DNA of 64,000 bases from CAJWOS01 sp964502005. GTDB taxonomy: Bacteria > Myxococcota_A > UBA796 > UBA2385. The notes beneath the pieces were generated by a model, which worked only from the letters and a program-made list of their open reading frames with translations, was not told the DNA's origin and ran no database searches. Within the stretch, counting starts at the first letter, position 1. Every line of letters begins with the position of its first letter. The translations under genes and the position numbers were made by a program. Positions 24,027 through 33,410 of the stretch are shown here, piece by piece. The DNA is taken from assembly GCA_964502005.1 (NCBI GenBank), contig CAZCUX010000021.1, positions 62,001 to 126,000 of the forward strand. The letters run 5' to 3'.

Positions 24027-25637
24027 CTAGAAGGTAGGTCCGTAGCCGAATAAGTCGAGCCAGTTGTCAAGTCCTCGCTCGAGTACCGAAAGTTGGCTGG
24101 ATGTCATGTGGTCTCGCCACACGCCGATTTCGGATTCGTCTATGGGCGTCGGTCGGCCCTCTACCTGCAATCCCAGCAGCTCCGCCAGTTGTTGTAACGT
24201 TGCCTGCGGCGAGACGTGCAGGTCTTCGTAGCGTACGACCAGCACGCGCTGCTTCGAAAGCTCGAACGCTTGGAGCGCCCGTCCAACTTTGGCCTTCCAG
24301 TCTTCGATATACGACTGTGTCTCTTGGGCGGTATGCTTGCGGGAAGCCAACACGTCACGGGGGTCTCGCACGGTGAAGATGACGGGACTATGGGGAAAAA
24401 TTTGGAGAAGCTCAGGCAGCACCTCCCACAGTGCGGGGTCACAGACAAGGGAAGGTGCGGGGGTCGCGGTGGCGAAGCACTGCGCGAGGAATGTTGGCAG
24501 TTGGGAATCGAGTGCGTTGTGTTGTACGCTGGACGCCAGCTTTGCAGCTGCGGCGAGTACGCCATGGGGCGAGAGGCTTCCTTCCGTTGGACGTGGGGCG
24601 CGCGCCCAGGCCAGGATAGATTGCTGCACCAAATGTGTGGTCTTTGCAGGAACGTTGGGCTTTCCTGCTTCACGGAGCAAGGGCGAGAGGAAGCCCGTGT
24701 CATCTGTTGTGACGAGGCCGAGGTCGCGACGGAGAACAGTCCGAAGTAGGGCTCCCGTGGGAGGGTCGATGGGAATGAGGAAAGCGGCGGCAGATTGGGG
24801 TGAATGGCCAACCGGTTTGGGAATGCGATATGCGCGGAACGGTTGGGGTCTACGTTGCAAGAGTTGCTGAACGTAGGACTTGGCATCAAAGCCAGCGATG
24901 CTAGAAAGAGTCGCATCAATCGCTTTTTCGGTCTCCGCGTCGTATTCCGTACCGCGGCCTCGGTTTAGCGGAGGCGGAAGGCGAACGTTTTCCGTTGTGA
25001 TAGACGGACGCAGCGCGGAGAGCAAGGAAAGGAGTGCAGGAGAACCTGATAGCTCGCGGGTCTGTAGTGCATGGTAGTGAATGTTGGGTTGGCGTGCGAC
25101 TTGGCGTCGTGCTAGCTCGGTTCGGGCCTCGATTTCCAATGTATACCAAGCGGACAGTCCCAGGGAGGTCGTGGCCAAGGACGGTGGCACGGGAACGAGG
25201 TGACGTGGCGCTGTGGGGTCCAAGTACCACATTTGTCGTTCGCCGTAACGTTGGAAATCGCCACGCTCCAGATAGCTTCGCACCAAAGACTTGCGGTCGC
25301 GCGTCAACGCAACGAGGTGGATTTCGTGCGTGGGGTCCAAAAGCTCGAGTGCTTCAATGAGCCCAGCCTTCAACAGTAAGTGGGACGTCTCGACCCAAAC
25401 TTGACTCGGCTGGCGAAGAATGTCGGCCCACTTTCGCGACCAAAACGCATGTACTTCATCATTGAAGCCGTAGTGGTTGTATGCCAACAATACCGGGACT
25501 GACGGCGTGTGTGATGTGCGGGAAGGCATCCACAGGCGCTCGTGATGTACGCGAGCTCCGGGAAGGTTGGCGGCGAGGACACCGGCCAACGAGCGTGTGC
25601 CTGACCGGCCAGGAGAAAGGGCGAAGACAAGTTGCAC
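24027..25637 (-). CDS. Two-module sulfotransferase
   Basis: A 536-residue protein that appears to hold two PAPS-dependent sulfotransferase domains. The N-terminal one starts at once with the 5'-phosphosulfate-binding loop ALSPGRSGTRSLAGVL (about residues 6-20), and has a RDRKSLVRSYLERG segment matching the 3'-phosphate site. The C-terminal one has VIFTVRDPRDVLASRKHTA (about 415-433) and VLVVRYEDLHVSPQATL, the classical motifs; its own P-loop region near 300 (AYRIPKPVGHSPQSAAAF) is poorly conserved. No signal peptide is seen. It probably sulfates a carbohydrate or lipid, in keeping with the neighbouring methyltransferase. Start GTG 25637. Confidence 0.8.
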   Translation of the reverse strand: MQLVFALSPGRSGTRSLAGVLAANLPGARVHHERLWMPSRTSHTPSVPVLLAYNHYGFNDEVHAFWSRKWADILRQPSQVWVETSHLLLKAGLIEALELLDPTHEIHLVALTRDRKSLVRSYLERGDFQRYGERQMWYLDPTAPRHLVPVPPSLATTSLGLSAWYTLEIEARTELARRQVARQPNIHYHALQTRELSGSPALLSLLSALRPSITTENVRLPPPLNRGRGTEYDAETEKAIDATLSSIAGFDAKSYVQQLLQRRPQPFRAYRIPKPVGHSPQSAAAFLIPIDPPTGALLRTVLRRDLGLVTTDDTGFLSPLLREAGKPNVPAKTTHLVQQSILAWARAPRPTEGSLSPHGVLAAAAKLASSVQHNALDSQLPTFLAQCFATATPAPSLVCDPALWEVLPELLQIFPHSPVIFTVRDPRDVLASRKHTAQETQSYIEDWKAKVGRALQAFELSKQRVLVVRYEDLHVSPQATLQQLAELLGLQVEGRPTPIDESEIGVWRDHMTSSQLSVLERGLDNWLDLFGYGPTF

Positions 25638-25810
25638 GACACACCGAACGGATTCGAGGGAGCCAGGACGAACCGGGCGCCGCAGTCATAGCGGATGCAT
25701 ACCGTTTCGCAAACGTGGAGCGCACAAGATGCTTGATTCCCGGTGAGAGGACTGTGGTTGAGTACAGGGTGTTGTGGGTTTGGATGTAGAAACATCGGTG
25801 TTTTACGCGG

Positions 25811-27724
25811 CTATTTCTTCCACTTTTTCGCCCATTGCGTCAACTTGTCTTTCATGTCTTCCCATGCGGATGTATTGGATTTCCTGAGTTCTGTTGCGAG
25901 AAGGCGCATGGAATCGCGTAGCTGCTCGAATGCTTGTATCGTTCGATTGTCTTTGCGCAGGTTTTCGTATTGTTTCAGGATCTCGCCCCAGTCCGACGAC
26001 TTCTCGATTTTGGAACGGAAGTTCTTGGTGCCTCCCGCTGCTTCGATGATTTTTTTTGTTTCATCGGCAAAGAACGCCTCCAGCTGCTTTTGGAGGAGCT
26101 CGGGATAGGAATTGCGCAGTGTTTCGAGGCTTGACTGGGCGTTCTGAAGGTCCTCCCTCCCATCGCGCGTGCCGCTAAAAGCCAGCTCCTGCAGGTCCCG
26201 GTACATAGGCAGTAGGTACGTCAGGGGCTCAATGGTTGCTAGTTTCTTTAGTTCTTCAGATAGGGACCGTCGTATCGCCAATGCGTTCATCGTGGCCTGA
26301 CTTCCGTGGCCGGAGCGAAGAGGTAGGCCTACCTCCTTGCGGATTCCGTTATCGTGGCGTTCGATATTGCTACGTTCTTCAAACTTGGTCCCATAGGCTT
26401 TTCGATCCCATATATTGGGTGTAGTCGCGGTGAATAGTGCGTCTCCCTGGGTTCCTGTTCCGCAGGCTCCAGCGCGATTCGATGCCGCGTGGCCCAGTTC
26501 GTGGCCGAGGGTCACCCACCGAAGACGGAGGGCGTCTGCATGCCGTTTCGTGTTGCCAATCGGAAGTCCTGCATTTCGATGGTTGTCCGTTTCGATGTTT
26601 TTGTCCATTTTCACAATAGAGCCATCCCCTGGACCAAATGCTGTCGGCGTATTTCCGAGCAGGATACCTTCGCTGTTCTCCTGAATGGCGTCGAAGAGCT
26701 CCTCGGGTCGTTCGATTCGGCGAAGGTTCTCATGTTTGGTGTCCGTATCGCGCATGAGGTGACGATTGCTATTATTATTTACGAGGGCATACTTCGCTAC
26801 CGTATAGCTGCTTTCATTGTTGGAGCGTGAAATCAAGTTGTCCGTGATGTCTACTGTGTTGGTATCGTTCCACGTATTGCTGCTTCGGCCCTTGTTCAAC
26901 GCAAGATAATGAAGGAGGTCGGCGCCAGCCTGCGTCGACATCAGCGTCGCTAGTTCGCCGAGTGTTCGGCCGCGAAATCCGGATTCTGTTAGACTGTCTT
27001 CTCGGATGCGTAGGCCGGCTTGGTTTCCGAGAATGGCATCCCAGGTTTCTTGTCGCTTTTGAACCTCTTTCTCCGAAAGTCGTTCCATCGGAAAGGGGTA
27101 ATCGCCCTGCTTGGGGTCGCACTCCTCGATGAGTTGGCGCTGGATGTTGTCGCAACGTTGCAGGATGACCATCACAGATTGGAAACCGGAGATCGTTTCA
27201 GGTTGTTCCGTGGCATGGTCGCCAAGCCATTTCCATGCGGCGCGCCGAACGTTGTCAAACGCCGACGTACGTGCCTTGAATGGTGCCGACTTAGGCAGCT
27301 GTTTCAAATTCGATAGTTGTAGTTGAATCGATTTGCCTTCCATTATTGTATTGCAGTCGATGTTGTCCCCGAGGGCAAGAATCGACAGGGTACTCGGAGC
27401 TTCTCCGGAGAAGGCGTTGTCGTTGCGGCTTTCAGTGGGGTTTGTCTCGATAACGTCGACTTCGTTGTTGATATTGGTGTTCACTGGCGCGTTGATGCCC
27501 GCATGCTGTTCACCGTTGCGCGACTGTGCCCATCCAAACAGGCTGTATCCCCCCAAACTGGTGTTTCCTTGTGCATAGTCGTCAAGGTGCGACCGAAGAT
27601 CATGTTGACGGACGCCGAGATGCTGCATCCTCGACTGATTTGAGGTGCTTAACGTTGGTTGTAAGGACGAAGAATGCTGCGTAGAATAGGTCGTGTACGG
27701 GTCCGGGCGACGGTGGCGTTTCAT
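25811..27724 (-). CDS. M91-like zinc metalloprotease, effector-like
   Basis: A 637-residue protein with a polar, low-complexity N-terminal 90 residues (Ser/Gln/Asn/Thr) and no signal peptide. The core has the zinc-binding HExxH motif in WVTLGHELGHAASNRAG (His408-His412), then FEERSNIERHDNGIRKEVGLPLRSGH, where an EE pair is followed by N..R.E.GLPLR. This is the pattern of peptidase family M91 (the NleD effector family), with Glu as likely third ligand. The last 170 residues are helical, with coiled-coil potential. NleD-type proteins cleave host kinases after secretion. ATG 27724 follows AAGGAG by 5 nt. It is divergent from the MIB/HERC2 protein across 236 bp. Confidence 0.8.
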   Translation of the reverse strand: MKRHRRPDPYTTYSTQHSSSLQPTLSTSNQSRMQHLGVRQHDLRSHLDDYAQGNTSLGGYSLFGWAQSRNGEQHAGINAPVNTNINNEVDVIETNPTESRNDNAFSGEAPSTLSILALGDNIDCNTIMEGKSIQLQLSNLKQLPKSAPFKARTSAFDNVRRAAWKWLGDHATEQPETISGFQSVMVILQRCDNIQRQLIEECDPKQGDYPFPMERLSEKEVQKRQETWDAILGNQAGLRIREDSLTESGFRGRTLGELATLMSTQAGADLLHYLALNKGRSSNTWNDTNTVDITDNLISRSNNESSYTVAKYALVNNNSNRHLMRDTDTKHENLRRIERPEELFDAIQENSEGILLGNTPTAFGPGDGSIVKMDKNIETDNHRNAGLPIGNTKRHADALRLRWVTLGHELGHAASNRAGACGTGTQGDALFTATTPNIWDRKAYGTKFEERSNIERHDNGIRKEVGLPLRSGHGSQATMNALAIRRSLSEELKKLATIEPLTYLLPMYRDLQELAFSGTRDGREDLQNAQSSLETLRNSYPELLQKQLEAFFADETKKIIEAAGGTKNFRSKIEKSSDWGEILKQYENLRKDNRTIQAFEQLRDSMRLLATELRKSNTSAWEDMKDKLTQWAKKWKK

Positions 27725-27960
27725 GCTGGCTCCTTTGGTTGCAGGGGGACCTGCACGAAAGATGCCAACCTGAGAATCCCGTAATCGTCGAGCGTTGCCT
27801 GGTGTCCGCCTTCGGAGTCGTCTGAGGAGGACGAAGGTTGCGTCTTCCAATGACGCAGGAACATCACTGCAAAAACGTAACGCAAATGTGAGCTACGTAT
27901 GAATACGCAATTGTTGCCTGATTTGCGAATCGGATATGGTGCAAAGCTGAAGGAGTCCGT
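27725..27960. promoter_or_regulatory. Divergent promoter region
   Basis: 236 bp between the outward-facing metalloprotease and MIB/HERC2-domain genes, AT-richer near 27860-27930. GGAG (27951-27954) serves the rightward gene and AAGGAG the leftward one. Exact promoter boxes could not be fixed. Confidence 0.5.
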
Positions 27961-30348
27961 ATGAAGCGAATGCCTCTCATTTTGATGGCGAGTTGGCCAC
28001 TGTCTGCCGCGGCGCGCCCGAAGGCGGATGCGTCGTTGGTGCAGAAAGTGCCCAGCATCGAAGATGTGGTTCAGTCTGAGGGGTTCATGCCGACGCCAAG
28101 CCAGTCAGAGGTATACGCGCCTGGCTCGGTCCTTGTGCCAAATGCGCTCGGTGGGCATGACAAGGTCGTCAGCGACTGCATCGATGCCGAAATCGAAGTC
28201 GCGATTATGTCGCAGTCCAGCATCGCGACCTCTCTGTCGGCGGGCGTGTCTGCACGTTTGGCTGCCGCGCGCGGAGGGGTTGCCGCTGGCGTAGAAAAGC
28301 GATTGAGCTTCGTTGACCCGGAGCAGCGCACGATTCCGCTGGCGAAGCTGATGCCAACACCCGCATGTACCGAGGGCGTACAGCGAGCTGCAGGGCTTCA
28401 GGACTTGAGCCGCGCGATTGTTGTACATGACGTTCTGGTGGCGCGCATTCAGAACACTGTCTGTACCAAAGCGGATGCATCGGGCGCTGTCGTCATGCTG
28501 GGAGCGGCGGAGGCGTCATCGTTTTCGGAGTGCGTGCAGGAGAGTGATGCGCAGGTTCCGTTGGGCTTCAAAGCGGTTCCGCTATCGAAAGTTTTGTCGA
28601 TGGCCAACGGTGCTGACCAAACGTCGGCAATGTTGGGAACACCGGTGGATGCTACTTCCAACGTTAGCTTTGGAACGTTGGGGGGGCTTGGAGTCGAAAG
28701 CAAGCTCCGCGAGCAGCGTTGTGACGAAGAAGCGAAGTCACGCGGAGGTGCGGCGCGCGCCAGCCGTCTTGCTGCAGCCGAGCAAGAAGCCCGCACGAAG
28801 GCGAGCGTCGCATGGCAGGGGATTGTAGGTGAGTTGGACAAGTGTACCCAACTGAAGCTGGCGGACCGCGGGGATTGTATCCGCGCGACCGAAGAGTGGT
28901 TGCGGATTGCGCGTGCGATGCCGGTGAACCTCCCGGCTGGCGTCGAGCCGGTAGCGACGGAGTGCGGCGACCGTCAGCCGGCGTTTGCGGCGGAGTCGCG
29001 TACAGTGGCTGCGGTGGAGCTTGGCGCGGCGGAGGCTATGCTGGGGCGTCTGCGTGCGGCGGATGCCGTCGTTGTGTCGGTATCGCCGGGTGGTAGTGGC
29101 GTTTCGTCGGCGATTCGTGCGCTTCGGTCCGACCCCGGCTCTTCGGAGTGGGACCGCGAAGTAAAGGGAATCCTGCTGGGAGCGTTCGACGGAAACCGTT
29201 CGGGCAGCATCAACTCCGCATCGGAGCTCAGTTCGATTGGTTGTGATGTCTTTCAAACGTTGGAGACGATGTTTGACAAGTCGAGCCAATATACCAGCGC
29301 GATGACGGTCGTGTATGGATTTGCACCCGGCTATGGCTGGGTTGGAGCCAGTGTTGGTTTTGACGAGAGTTTGCGGGAGTCATCTTTCGCTCGGTGGACC
29401 TCCTGCTTGGAGGGCGGCGGCTCGTCGTCTGTTGCATCTTCGGGGTCGTCCGTCGTGAGCGCCTTGCGTGCGCTCCGTACCGAGCGAGGGTCCTCCGAGT
29501 GGGATCGCGAGGTGAAAGGAATTTTGGTAGCGGCCTACGACGGAAACCGCTCGGGCAGCATCAACACAAGCAGTGAGGTGTCTGCTATCGGTTGTGATGT
29601 CATTCGGACCCTCGAAGCGGAATTCGACACCTCCCCGAGCTACTCGAGTGCGATGCAGGTGGTGTACGGATTTCATCCCAACTATGGCTGGGTTGGGAGC
29701 TCCGTTGGCTTTGACCAGAGTGTGCGACAAGAGGCAAATACGCACTGGACGATGTGTATGGACGGTTCGGCGCCATCCGGGACACCCGCCAGCGCATCGG
29801 ACTTGGTGGTTGGAGCGCGTGTAAAGCGGGGTCCCGATTGGAAGTGGGACGACCAGGACGGCGGAGCCGGCAGGCTGGGAACCGTCGTGATTGCGCCCAC
29901 GTCGTCGGATTGGGCGCGCGTGGAGTGGGATGCTGGCGGTGCGAATACCTATCGTTGGGGACATGACGGGAAACACGACCTCGCGATTGTGTCCGGTGCT
30001 TCGTCGTCGGGCGGTGCAGGCGCGAGCAGCGTTATTCGCGCGATTGCCGCGACGCCGTGGACCGGGGAAGCAGGTGGAGCACGGCAGCACATCCTCCCGA
30101 TTCTCGTCGGTGCTTACGATAGCAATGGGTCCGGTACCATCGACACGTCGAGTGAAGTGCAGAACATTCCTTGTGACGTGGTCGTCGCCTTGGCCGACCG
30201 ATACCGCAAGGGTGGGCATTTTTCGAGCCCGATGCGGGCGGTTTTTGGGTTCGAGGCCGGCTATGGATGGGTAGGTGGCTCGTTGGGCTTCGATGAGAAA
30301 GTGCGTGTGCAAATGGATAGCCGTATGACGGGCTGCGGCCTCGACTAA
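27961..30348 (+). CDS. Exported protein with three EF-hand-like repeats and a MIB/HERC2 domain
   Basis: A 795-residue protein with a signal peptide (MKRMPLILMASWPLSAAA). Residues 20-370 are an Ala/Cys-rich region of unknown fold with KLREQR- and RASRLAAAEQEAR-type helices. Three repeats of about 100 residues follow: EVKGILLGAFDGNRSGSINS (about 400), GILVAAYDGNRSGSINTSSE (about 520) and ILVGAYDSNGSGTIDTSSE (about 710). Each has a DxNxSGxI(N/D) EF-hand-like loop and YGFxxxYGWVGxSVGFD. Between repeats 2 and 3, residues 613-680 form a MIB/HERC2 domain (VGARVKRGPDWKWDDQDGG, then WDAGGANTYRWGHDGKHDL). MIB/HERC2 is best known from eukaryotic E3 ligases. GGAG precedes the start. Function unknown. Confidence 0.85.
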   Translation: MKRMPLILMASWPLSAAARPKADASLVQKVPSIEDVVQSEGFMPTPSQSEVYAPGSVLVPNALGGHDKVVSDCIDAEIEVAIMSQSSIATSLSAGVSARLAAARGGVAAGVEKRLSFVDPEQRTIPLAKLMPTPACTEGVQRAAGLQDLSRAIVVHDVLVARIQNTVCTKADASGAVVMLGAAEASSFSECVQESDAQVPLGFKAVPLSKVLSMANGADQTSAMLGTPVDATSNVSFGTLGGLGVESKLREQRCDEEAKSRGGAARASRLAAAEQEARTKASVAWQGIVGELDKCTQLKLADRGDCIRATEEWLRIARAMPVNLPAGVEPVATECGDRQPAFAAESRTVAAVELGAAEAMLGRLRAADAVVVSVSPGGSGVSSAIRALRSDPGSSEWDREVKGILLGAFDGNRSGSINSASELSSIGCDVFQTLETMFDKSSQYTSAMTVVYGFAPGYGWVGASVGFDESLRESSFARWTSCLEGGGSSSVASSGSSVVSALRALRTERGSSEWDREVKGILVAAYDGNRSGSINTSSEVSAIGCDVIRTLEAEFDTSPSYSSAMQVVYGFHPNYGWVGSSVGFDQSVRQEANTHWTMCMDGSAPSGTPASASDLVVGARVKRGPDWKWDDQDGGAGRLGTVVIAPTSSDWARVEWDAGGANTYRWGHDGKHDLAIVSGASSSGGAGASSVIRAIAATPWTGEAGGARQHILPILVGAYDSNGSGTIDTSSEVQNIPCDVVVALADRYRKGGHFSSPMRAVFGFEAGYGWVGGSLGFDEKVRVQMDSRMTGCGLD

Positions 30349-30665
30349 GCGGCGGGTTCGTCCGCTGGCCGAGGCTGGTGCAGAAGCGGATTTGTTCGCG
30401 CGCTTCTTCGCGGTGGGAGGCAGTCCTTGTGGCTCTCCCAATGCCCGCGTTGCCGGATGTCCTCCGCTGCGGAACCTCGCGCTGGCGTTCGCTTTTGGGG
30501 TGCGTAGACGGGAAGCATACGCTTGGGAGGGACGTGCCTGTCTGCGATTGCAGGGGCAGGCCGTCCGGAAGCGCAGCTTTGTGGTCTGTGTCACGTGCTC
30601 GAAAACACGCCTGCATGGCGTCTGTTTTTGAGCCGCGCACAACAAAAACGGCGCTTTCAGGCGGC
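30349..30665. other. Intergenic region between convergent genes
   Basis: 317 bp with no supported gene. No hairpin with a T-tract was recognised, although both flanking genes end here. Confidence 0.5.
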
Positions 30666-31169
30666 TTATTTCTTCTTTTTCTTCTTTCCACCCTTAGCTT
30701 TGGCCTTCGCGGCGCCCTGGCCAGTACCGGCGGATTTGTTCGCGCCGCCCGCACGTTGGCGAATCACGTTCCCTCCACCGGCTTCTTCTACTTCGGGTGC
30801 CTTGCCGTTGGGGCCGCTTCCCCACTCGACTTGGTTGGTCATTCCGCTCACAATCAGGTGTGCAACGGAGTCAATGCTGACACGAAGCGTTGTGCCGTTC
30901 ACGGTGACAGTACCACAGGCGCCGGTAAGGACCACCTCGGAACCGGTGCCATTGATGATAACATCGGGCGGTGTGTGGCTGGTACACGAATGGGTCACCT
31001 TCTGGCCGATGCCATTGATGATAAAGGGCTCCCCTTCGTTCTGCACAGTCTGACCGGCACTTGTGGATGACGCGGACATCGAGATGTCGACGTTTGGCAT
31101 GCCCATGTCGTCGGGAAGGTCTTGCGCGTACGCGATGCCGAGAGCGATAATGGCGATGTTCACGAACAT
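30666..31169 (-). CDS. DUF3060-domain exported protein with poly-Lys tail
   Basis: A 167-residue protein with a short signal peptide (MFVNIAIIALGIAYAQ). The central beta-helix-like repeats match DUF3060: INGIGQKVTHSC, INGTGSEVVLTGACGTVTV, GTTLRVSIDSVAHLIVSG and TNQVEWGSGPNG. DUF3060 proteins are secreted bacterial proteins of unknown role. The C terminus is unusual: Gly/Ala-rich and then very basic (AKAKAKGGKKKKKK), which could bind nucleic acid or anionic polymers. ATG 31169 is preceded by AAGGAAA; the frame continues to 31250 but would bury the signal peptide. Confidence 0.85.
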   Translation of the reverse strand: MFVNIAIIALGIAYAQDLPDDMGMPNVDISMSASSTSAGQTVQNEGEPFIINGIGQKVTHSCTSHTPPDVIINGTGSEVVLTGACGTVTVNGTTLRVSIDSVAHLIVSGMTNQVEWGSGPNGKAPEVEEAGGGNVIRQRAGGANKSAGTGQGAAKAKAKGGKKKKKK

Positions 31170-31801
31170 TGCTTTTCCTTGCCGTTTGCCACCTCCGAAC
31201 ATCGGAGGGGAAGAGGACGGGCGCTGTTCGTGTATGTCGGTGCGATTCATTCGCCGAGTATGGAGGTAGAACTATTTTTGGTTGAGCGAATTTAGCGGCA
31301 GTTCTTCGAATTTCGGGCGGAAAAACAGGAGATATTCAACCGGACACGCTTATAAAGAACCTCAGCGTCATTGTTTATGTCAATTGTCGATTGCGAGCGA
31401 AGTTGTGGCATGAATATTTTACTGATAGCAAACCGTCCTTGTATTTCCAGGTACGGGGTCTGCGGAGTAACGCGCGCGTTTCCGCGTGGGATGGAGCAAA
31501 ATCGAATCGGGCTGGTTGTATTGAACGACACGAAAGGCGCATCATAGGACGTTTACGAGAGGCTGCACCCGCTGAAGCCGGTGGGTCGTAGGGCGTACGC
31601 TTGGGCTGGTCATCGGGGGCTCCGCAGCCGAATTGCTTTGGCCATATCCTTGCTCTTTGTGCGTGTGTGGCTTTACTTATGGTTTGAGAGAGAATGTGCT
31701 GCACGTGTTTCGATTCACGGGGGCGAAGCCAAATGCCGTGCAGGATCGGCGGCCTGCGTGGCGTCGCACGTTGCAGTCTTGTGACGACGCTTGAACAATA
31801 T
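31170..31801. other. Intergenic region, AT-richer, no gene recognised
   Basis: About 630 bp between divergent genes, with locally lower GC from 31260 to 31470. Promoters for both neighbours are expected here. Frames such as 31391-31591 lack any recognised domain or ribosome-binding site. Confidence 0.5.
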
Positions 31802-31816
31802 CGAACGTTCGTTATG
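31802..31816 (+). promoter_or_regulatory. Conserved element CGAACGTTCGTTATG before the di-haem lipoprotein gene
   Basis: The 10-bp perfect palindrome CGAACGTTCG followed by TTATG ends its palindromic core exactly 30 nt before ATG 31842. An identical 15-mer has the same spacing before the C39-like lipoprotein gene (reverse strand, 47615-47629). It could be an operator or a promoter element. Confidence 0.5.
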
Positions 31817-31841
31817 TGGTAGGGGAATTCGGGAGGTTGTG

Positions 31842-33410
31842 ATGCGAATGTCGTACCTGTCTTTGTTGCTGCCCATTCTCACGGGCTGTCAGTCCCTCGA
31901 CCTTCCGAAAGCTGGCGCGTTGCTCGATGGGAGTGACTCGGGAACCACAACGACCGATTCGCCCGAGGACGACACCGGTGGGATGGACGACGGCGACGCG
32001 CCCGATGACGACGGGGAGGATAGCGGCTTCGACGGCGATGGACAGGATGAAGACCCGCAGCCGCTCACGATTTTCGAGCCCAGTGGCGAGTTTGATGGCG
32101 GACTCACCAATGTATCGTCGGATGTGCTGCAGATTCTCGAAGGCGGGAGCCTCGCTGGAGCATGTGACCAATGGCGGCTCGACCCGTCTGACCCCGTCCT
32201 TGAGCTGCGCTGCGGCAAGTGGATGTTTTTCTATGAAACCTTCGGAACGGAGGGTGTCCCAGTTGGTTTTGTGGACATCCTGCTCTCCGGCTTTTCCGCG
32301 GAAGTCGGGCATGGATTTTCCGCTTACGGTATGATCCCGGACCCCACAAGCGAAAAAGGGTACCCGCTGGGAATGGTAGAAGGCACGAATGGTGTCGCGT
32401 TTACCTGCGCTAGCTGCCACTTTGGCTCCTTGCCCGATGGTCGTTACGCGGTCGGCGCAGCCAACCATTCCTACGAGTACGGCCAACACAACCTCGCCCT
32501 CGCAGTGTTCCCCTTGGCAGCAATGGCGGGAATTACAGGAATGGAGGTCGATACCGTCGCGCAGGAAAAGGTGCAGCCGCTACTTGATCATCTCGCCTCC
32601 GATGTTTGGCTTCAAATGCAGTTTATGGGGGTGCTCATCGGCCTGATTGGGGTTGAAATCCCCTCGTTTCCCGCCGAAATCCAGCGTCATTATGCGGAGT
32701 GGCTGCCGGGGACAATGGACTTCTTTATTGCGCCCCTTCCGATAGACGACGGCGTACATACGGTCAGCAAGATTTCTTCGCTCTTTGGTATTCCAACGGA
32801 CGCGGAGCAACACAACTTTGGTATGGACCATGCGATGCTGGGATGGACCGGCAACACGCGCACCTTAGAGTCGTTCGTTGGGTTGTTTGATGCATTGGGT
32901 GGGGGAGACGGTGCAAACTGGTCGCCGGATCAGCTCCGCCCTCTTGCTACCTATGTTCGCTCGCTCCACGCACCAGCACCATTGTCTTTGCCGAGCGAGG
33001 ATGCCCTTGCTCGCGGCGAGAAGGTCTTTGTCGACGCGGGCTGCTTGGAGTGCCACGCGGGGCCGCGCGGAAGCGGACTTACTCTGTACGACTATGATGA
33101 GGTTGGCACTGACGATGCAATGGCGTATTGGATGGACCCAGATGGCGACGGCATCGCGTGTTGCGGCGTGGATATGGGGGAGGACGAAGTGACGAACCAA
33201 GTCAAAGCACCGCGTTTGACGGGCCTGTGGGCGATGTCACGATTCCTTCACAACGGGAGTGTCGGCTCGCTCGAAGAGCTGTTGTGCCTCGATGGGCCGC
33301 GTGTGTTGGACACGAGGCCGGTGTTTGGCAACGGTGGTCACACCTATGGTTGTGATTCTCTTTCTGTCGATGAGAAGCAAGACCTTATCGACTATCTCAA
33401 CGCACATTGA
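31842..33410 (+). CDS. Lipoprotein di-haem cytochrome c / peroxidase-like oxidoreductase
   Basis: A 522-residue protein starting MRMSYLSLLLPILTGC with lipobox LTGC, then an acidic Asp/Gly/Glu linker of about 60 residues. The first haem motif is CASCH (about residue 190, GVAFTCASCHFGSLPDGRY). The second is CLECH (about residue 400, VFVDAGCLECHAGPRGSG). Near the C terminus is VKAPRLTGLWAMSRFLHNGS, a segment typical of CcpA/MauG-type and related di-haem oxidoreductases (P.L......FLHNGS). It is anchored in the outer or inner membrane facing the periplasm or outside. Substrate unknown. GGGAGG stands 7 nt upstream of ATG 31842. Confidence 0.88.
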   Translation: MRMSYLSLLLPILTGCQSLDLPKAGALLDGSDSGTTTTDSPEDDTGGMDDGDAPDDDGEDSGFDGDGQDEDPQPLTIFEPSGEFDGGLTNVSSDVLQILEGGSLAGACDQWRLDPSDPVLELRCGKWMFFYETFGTEGVPVGFVDILLSGFSAEVGHGFSAYGMIPDPTSEKGYPLGMVEGTNGVAFTCASCHFGSLPDGRYAVGAANHSYEYGQHNLALAVFPLAAMAGITGMEVDTVAQEKVQPLLDHLASDVWLQMQFMGVLIGLIGVEIPSFPAEIQRHYAEWLPGTMDFFIAPLPIDDGVHTVSKISSLFGIPTDAEQHNFGMDHAMLGWTGNTRTLESFVGLFDALGGGDGANWSPDQLRPLATYVRSLHAPAPLSLPSEDALARGEKVFVDAGCLECHAGPRGSGLTLYDYDEVGTDDAMAYWMDPDGDGIACCGVDMGEDEVTNQVKAPRLTGLWAMSRFLHNGSVGSLEELLCLDGPRVLDTRPVFGNGGHTYGCDSLSVDEKQDLIDYLNAH

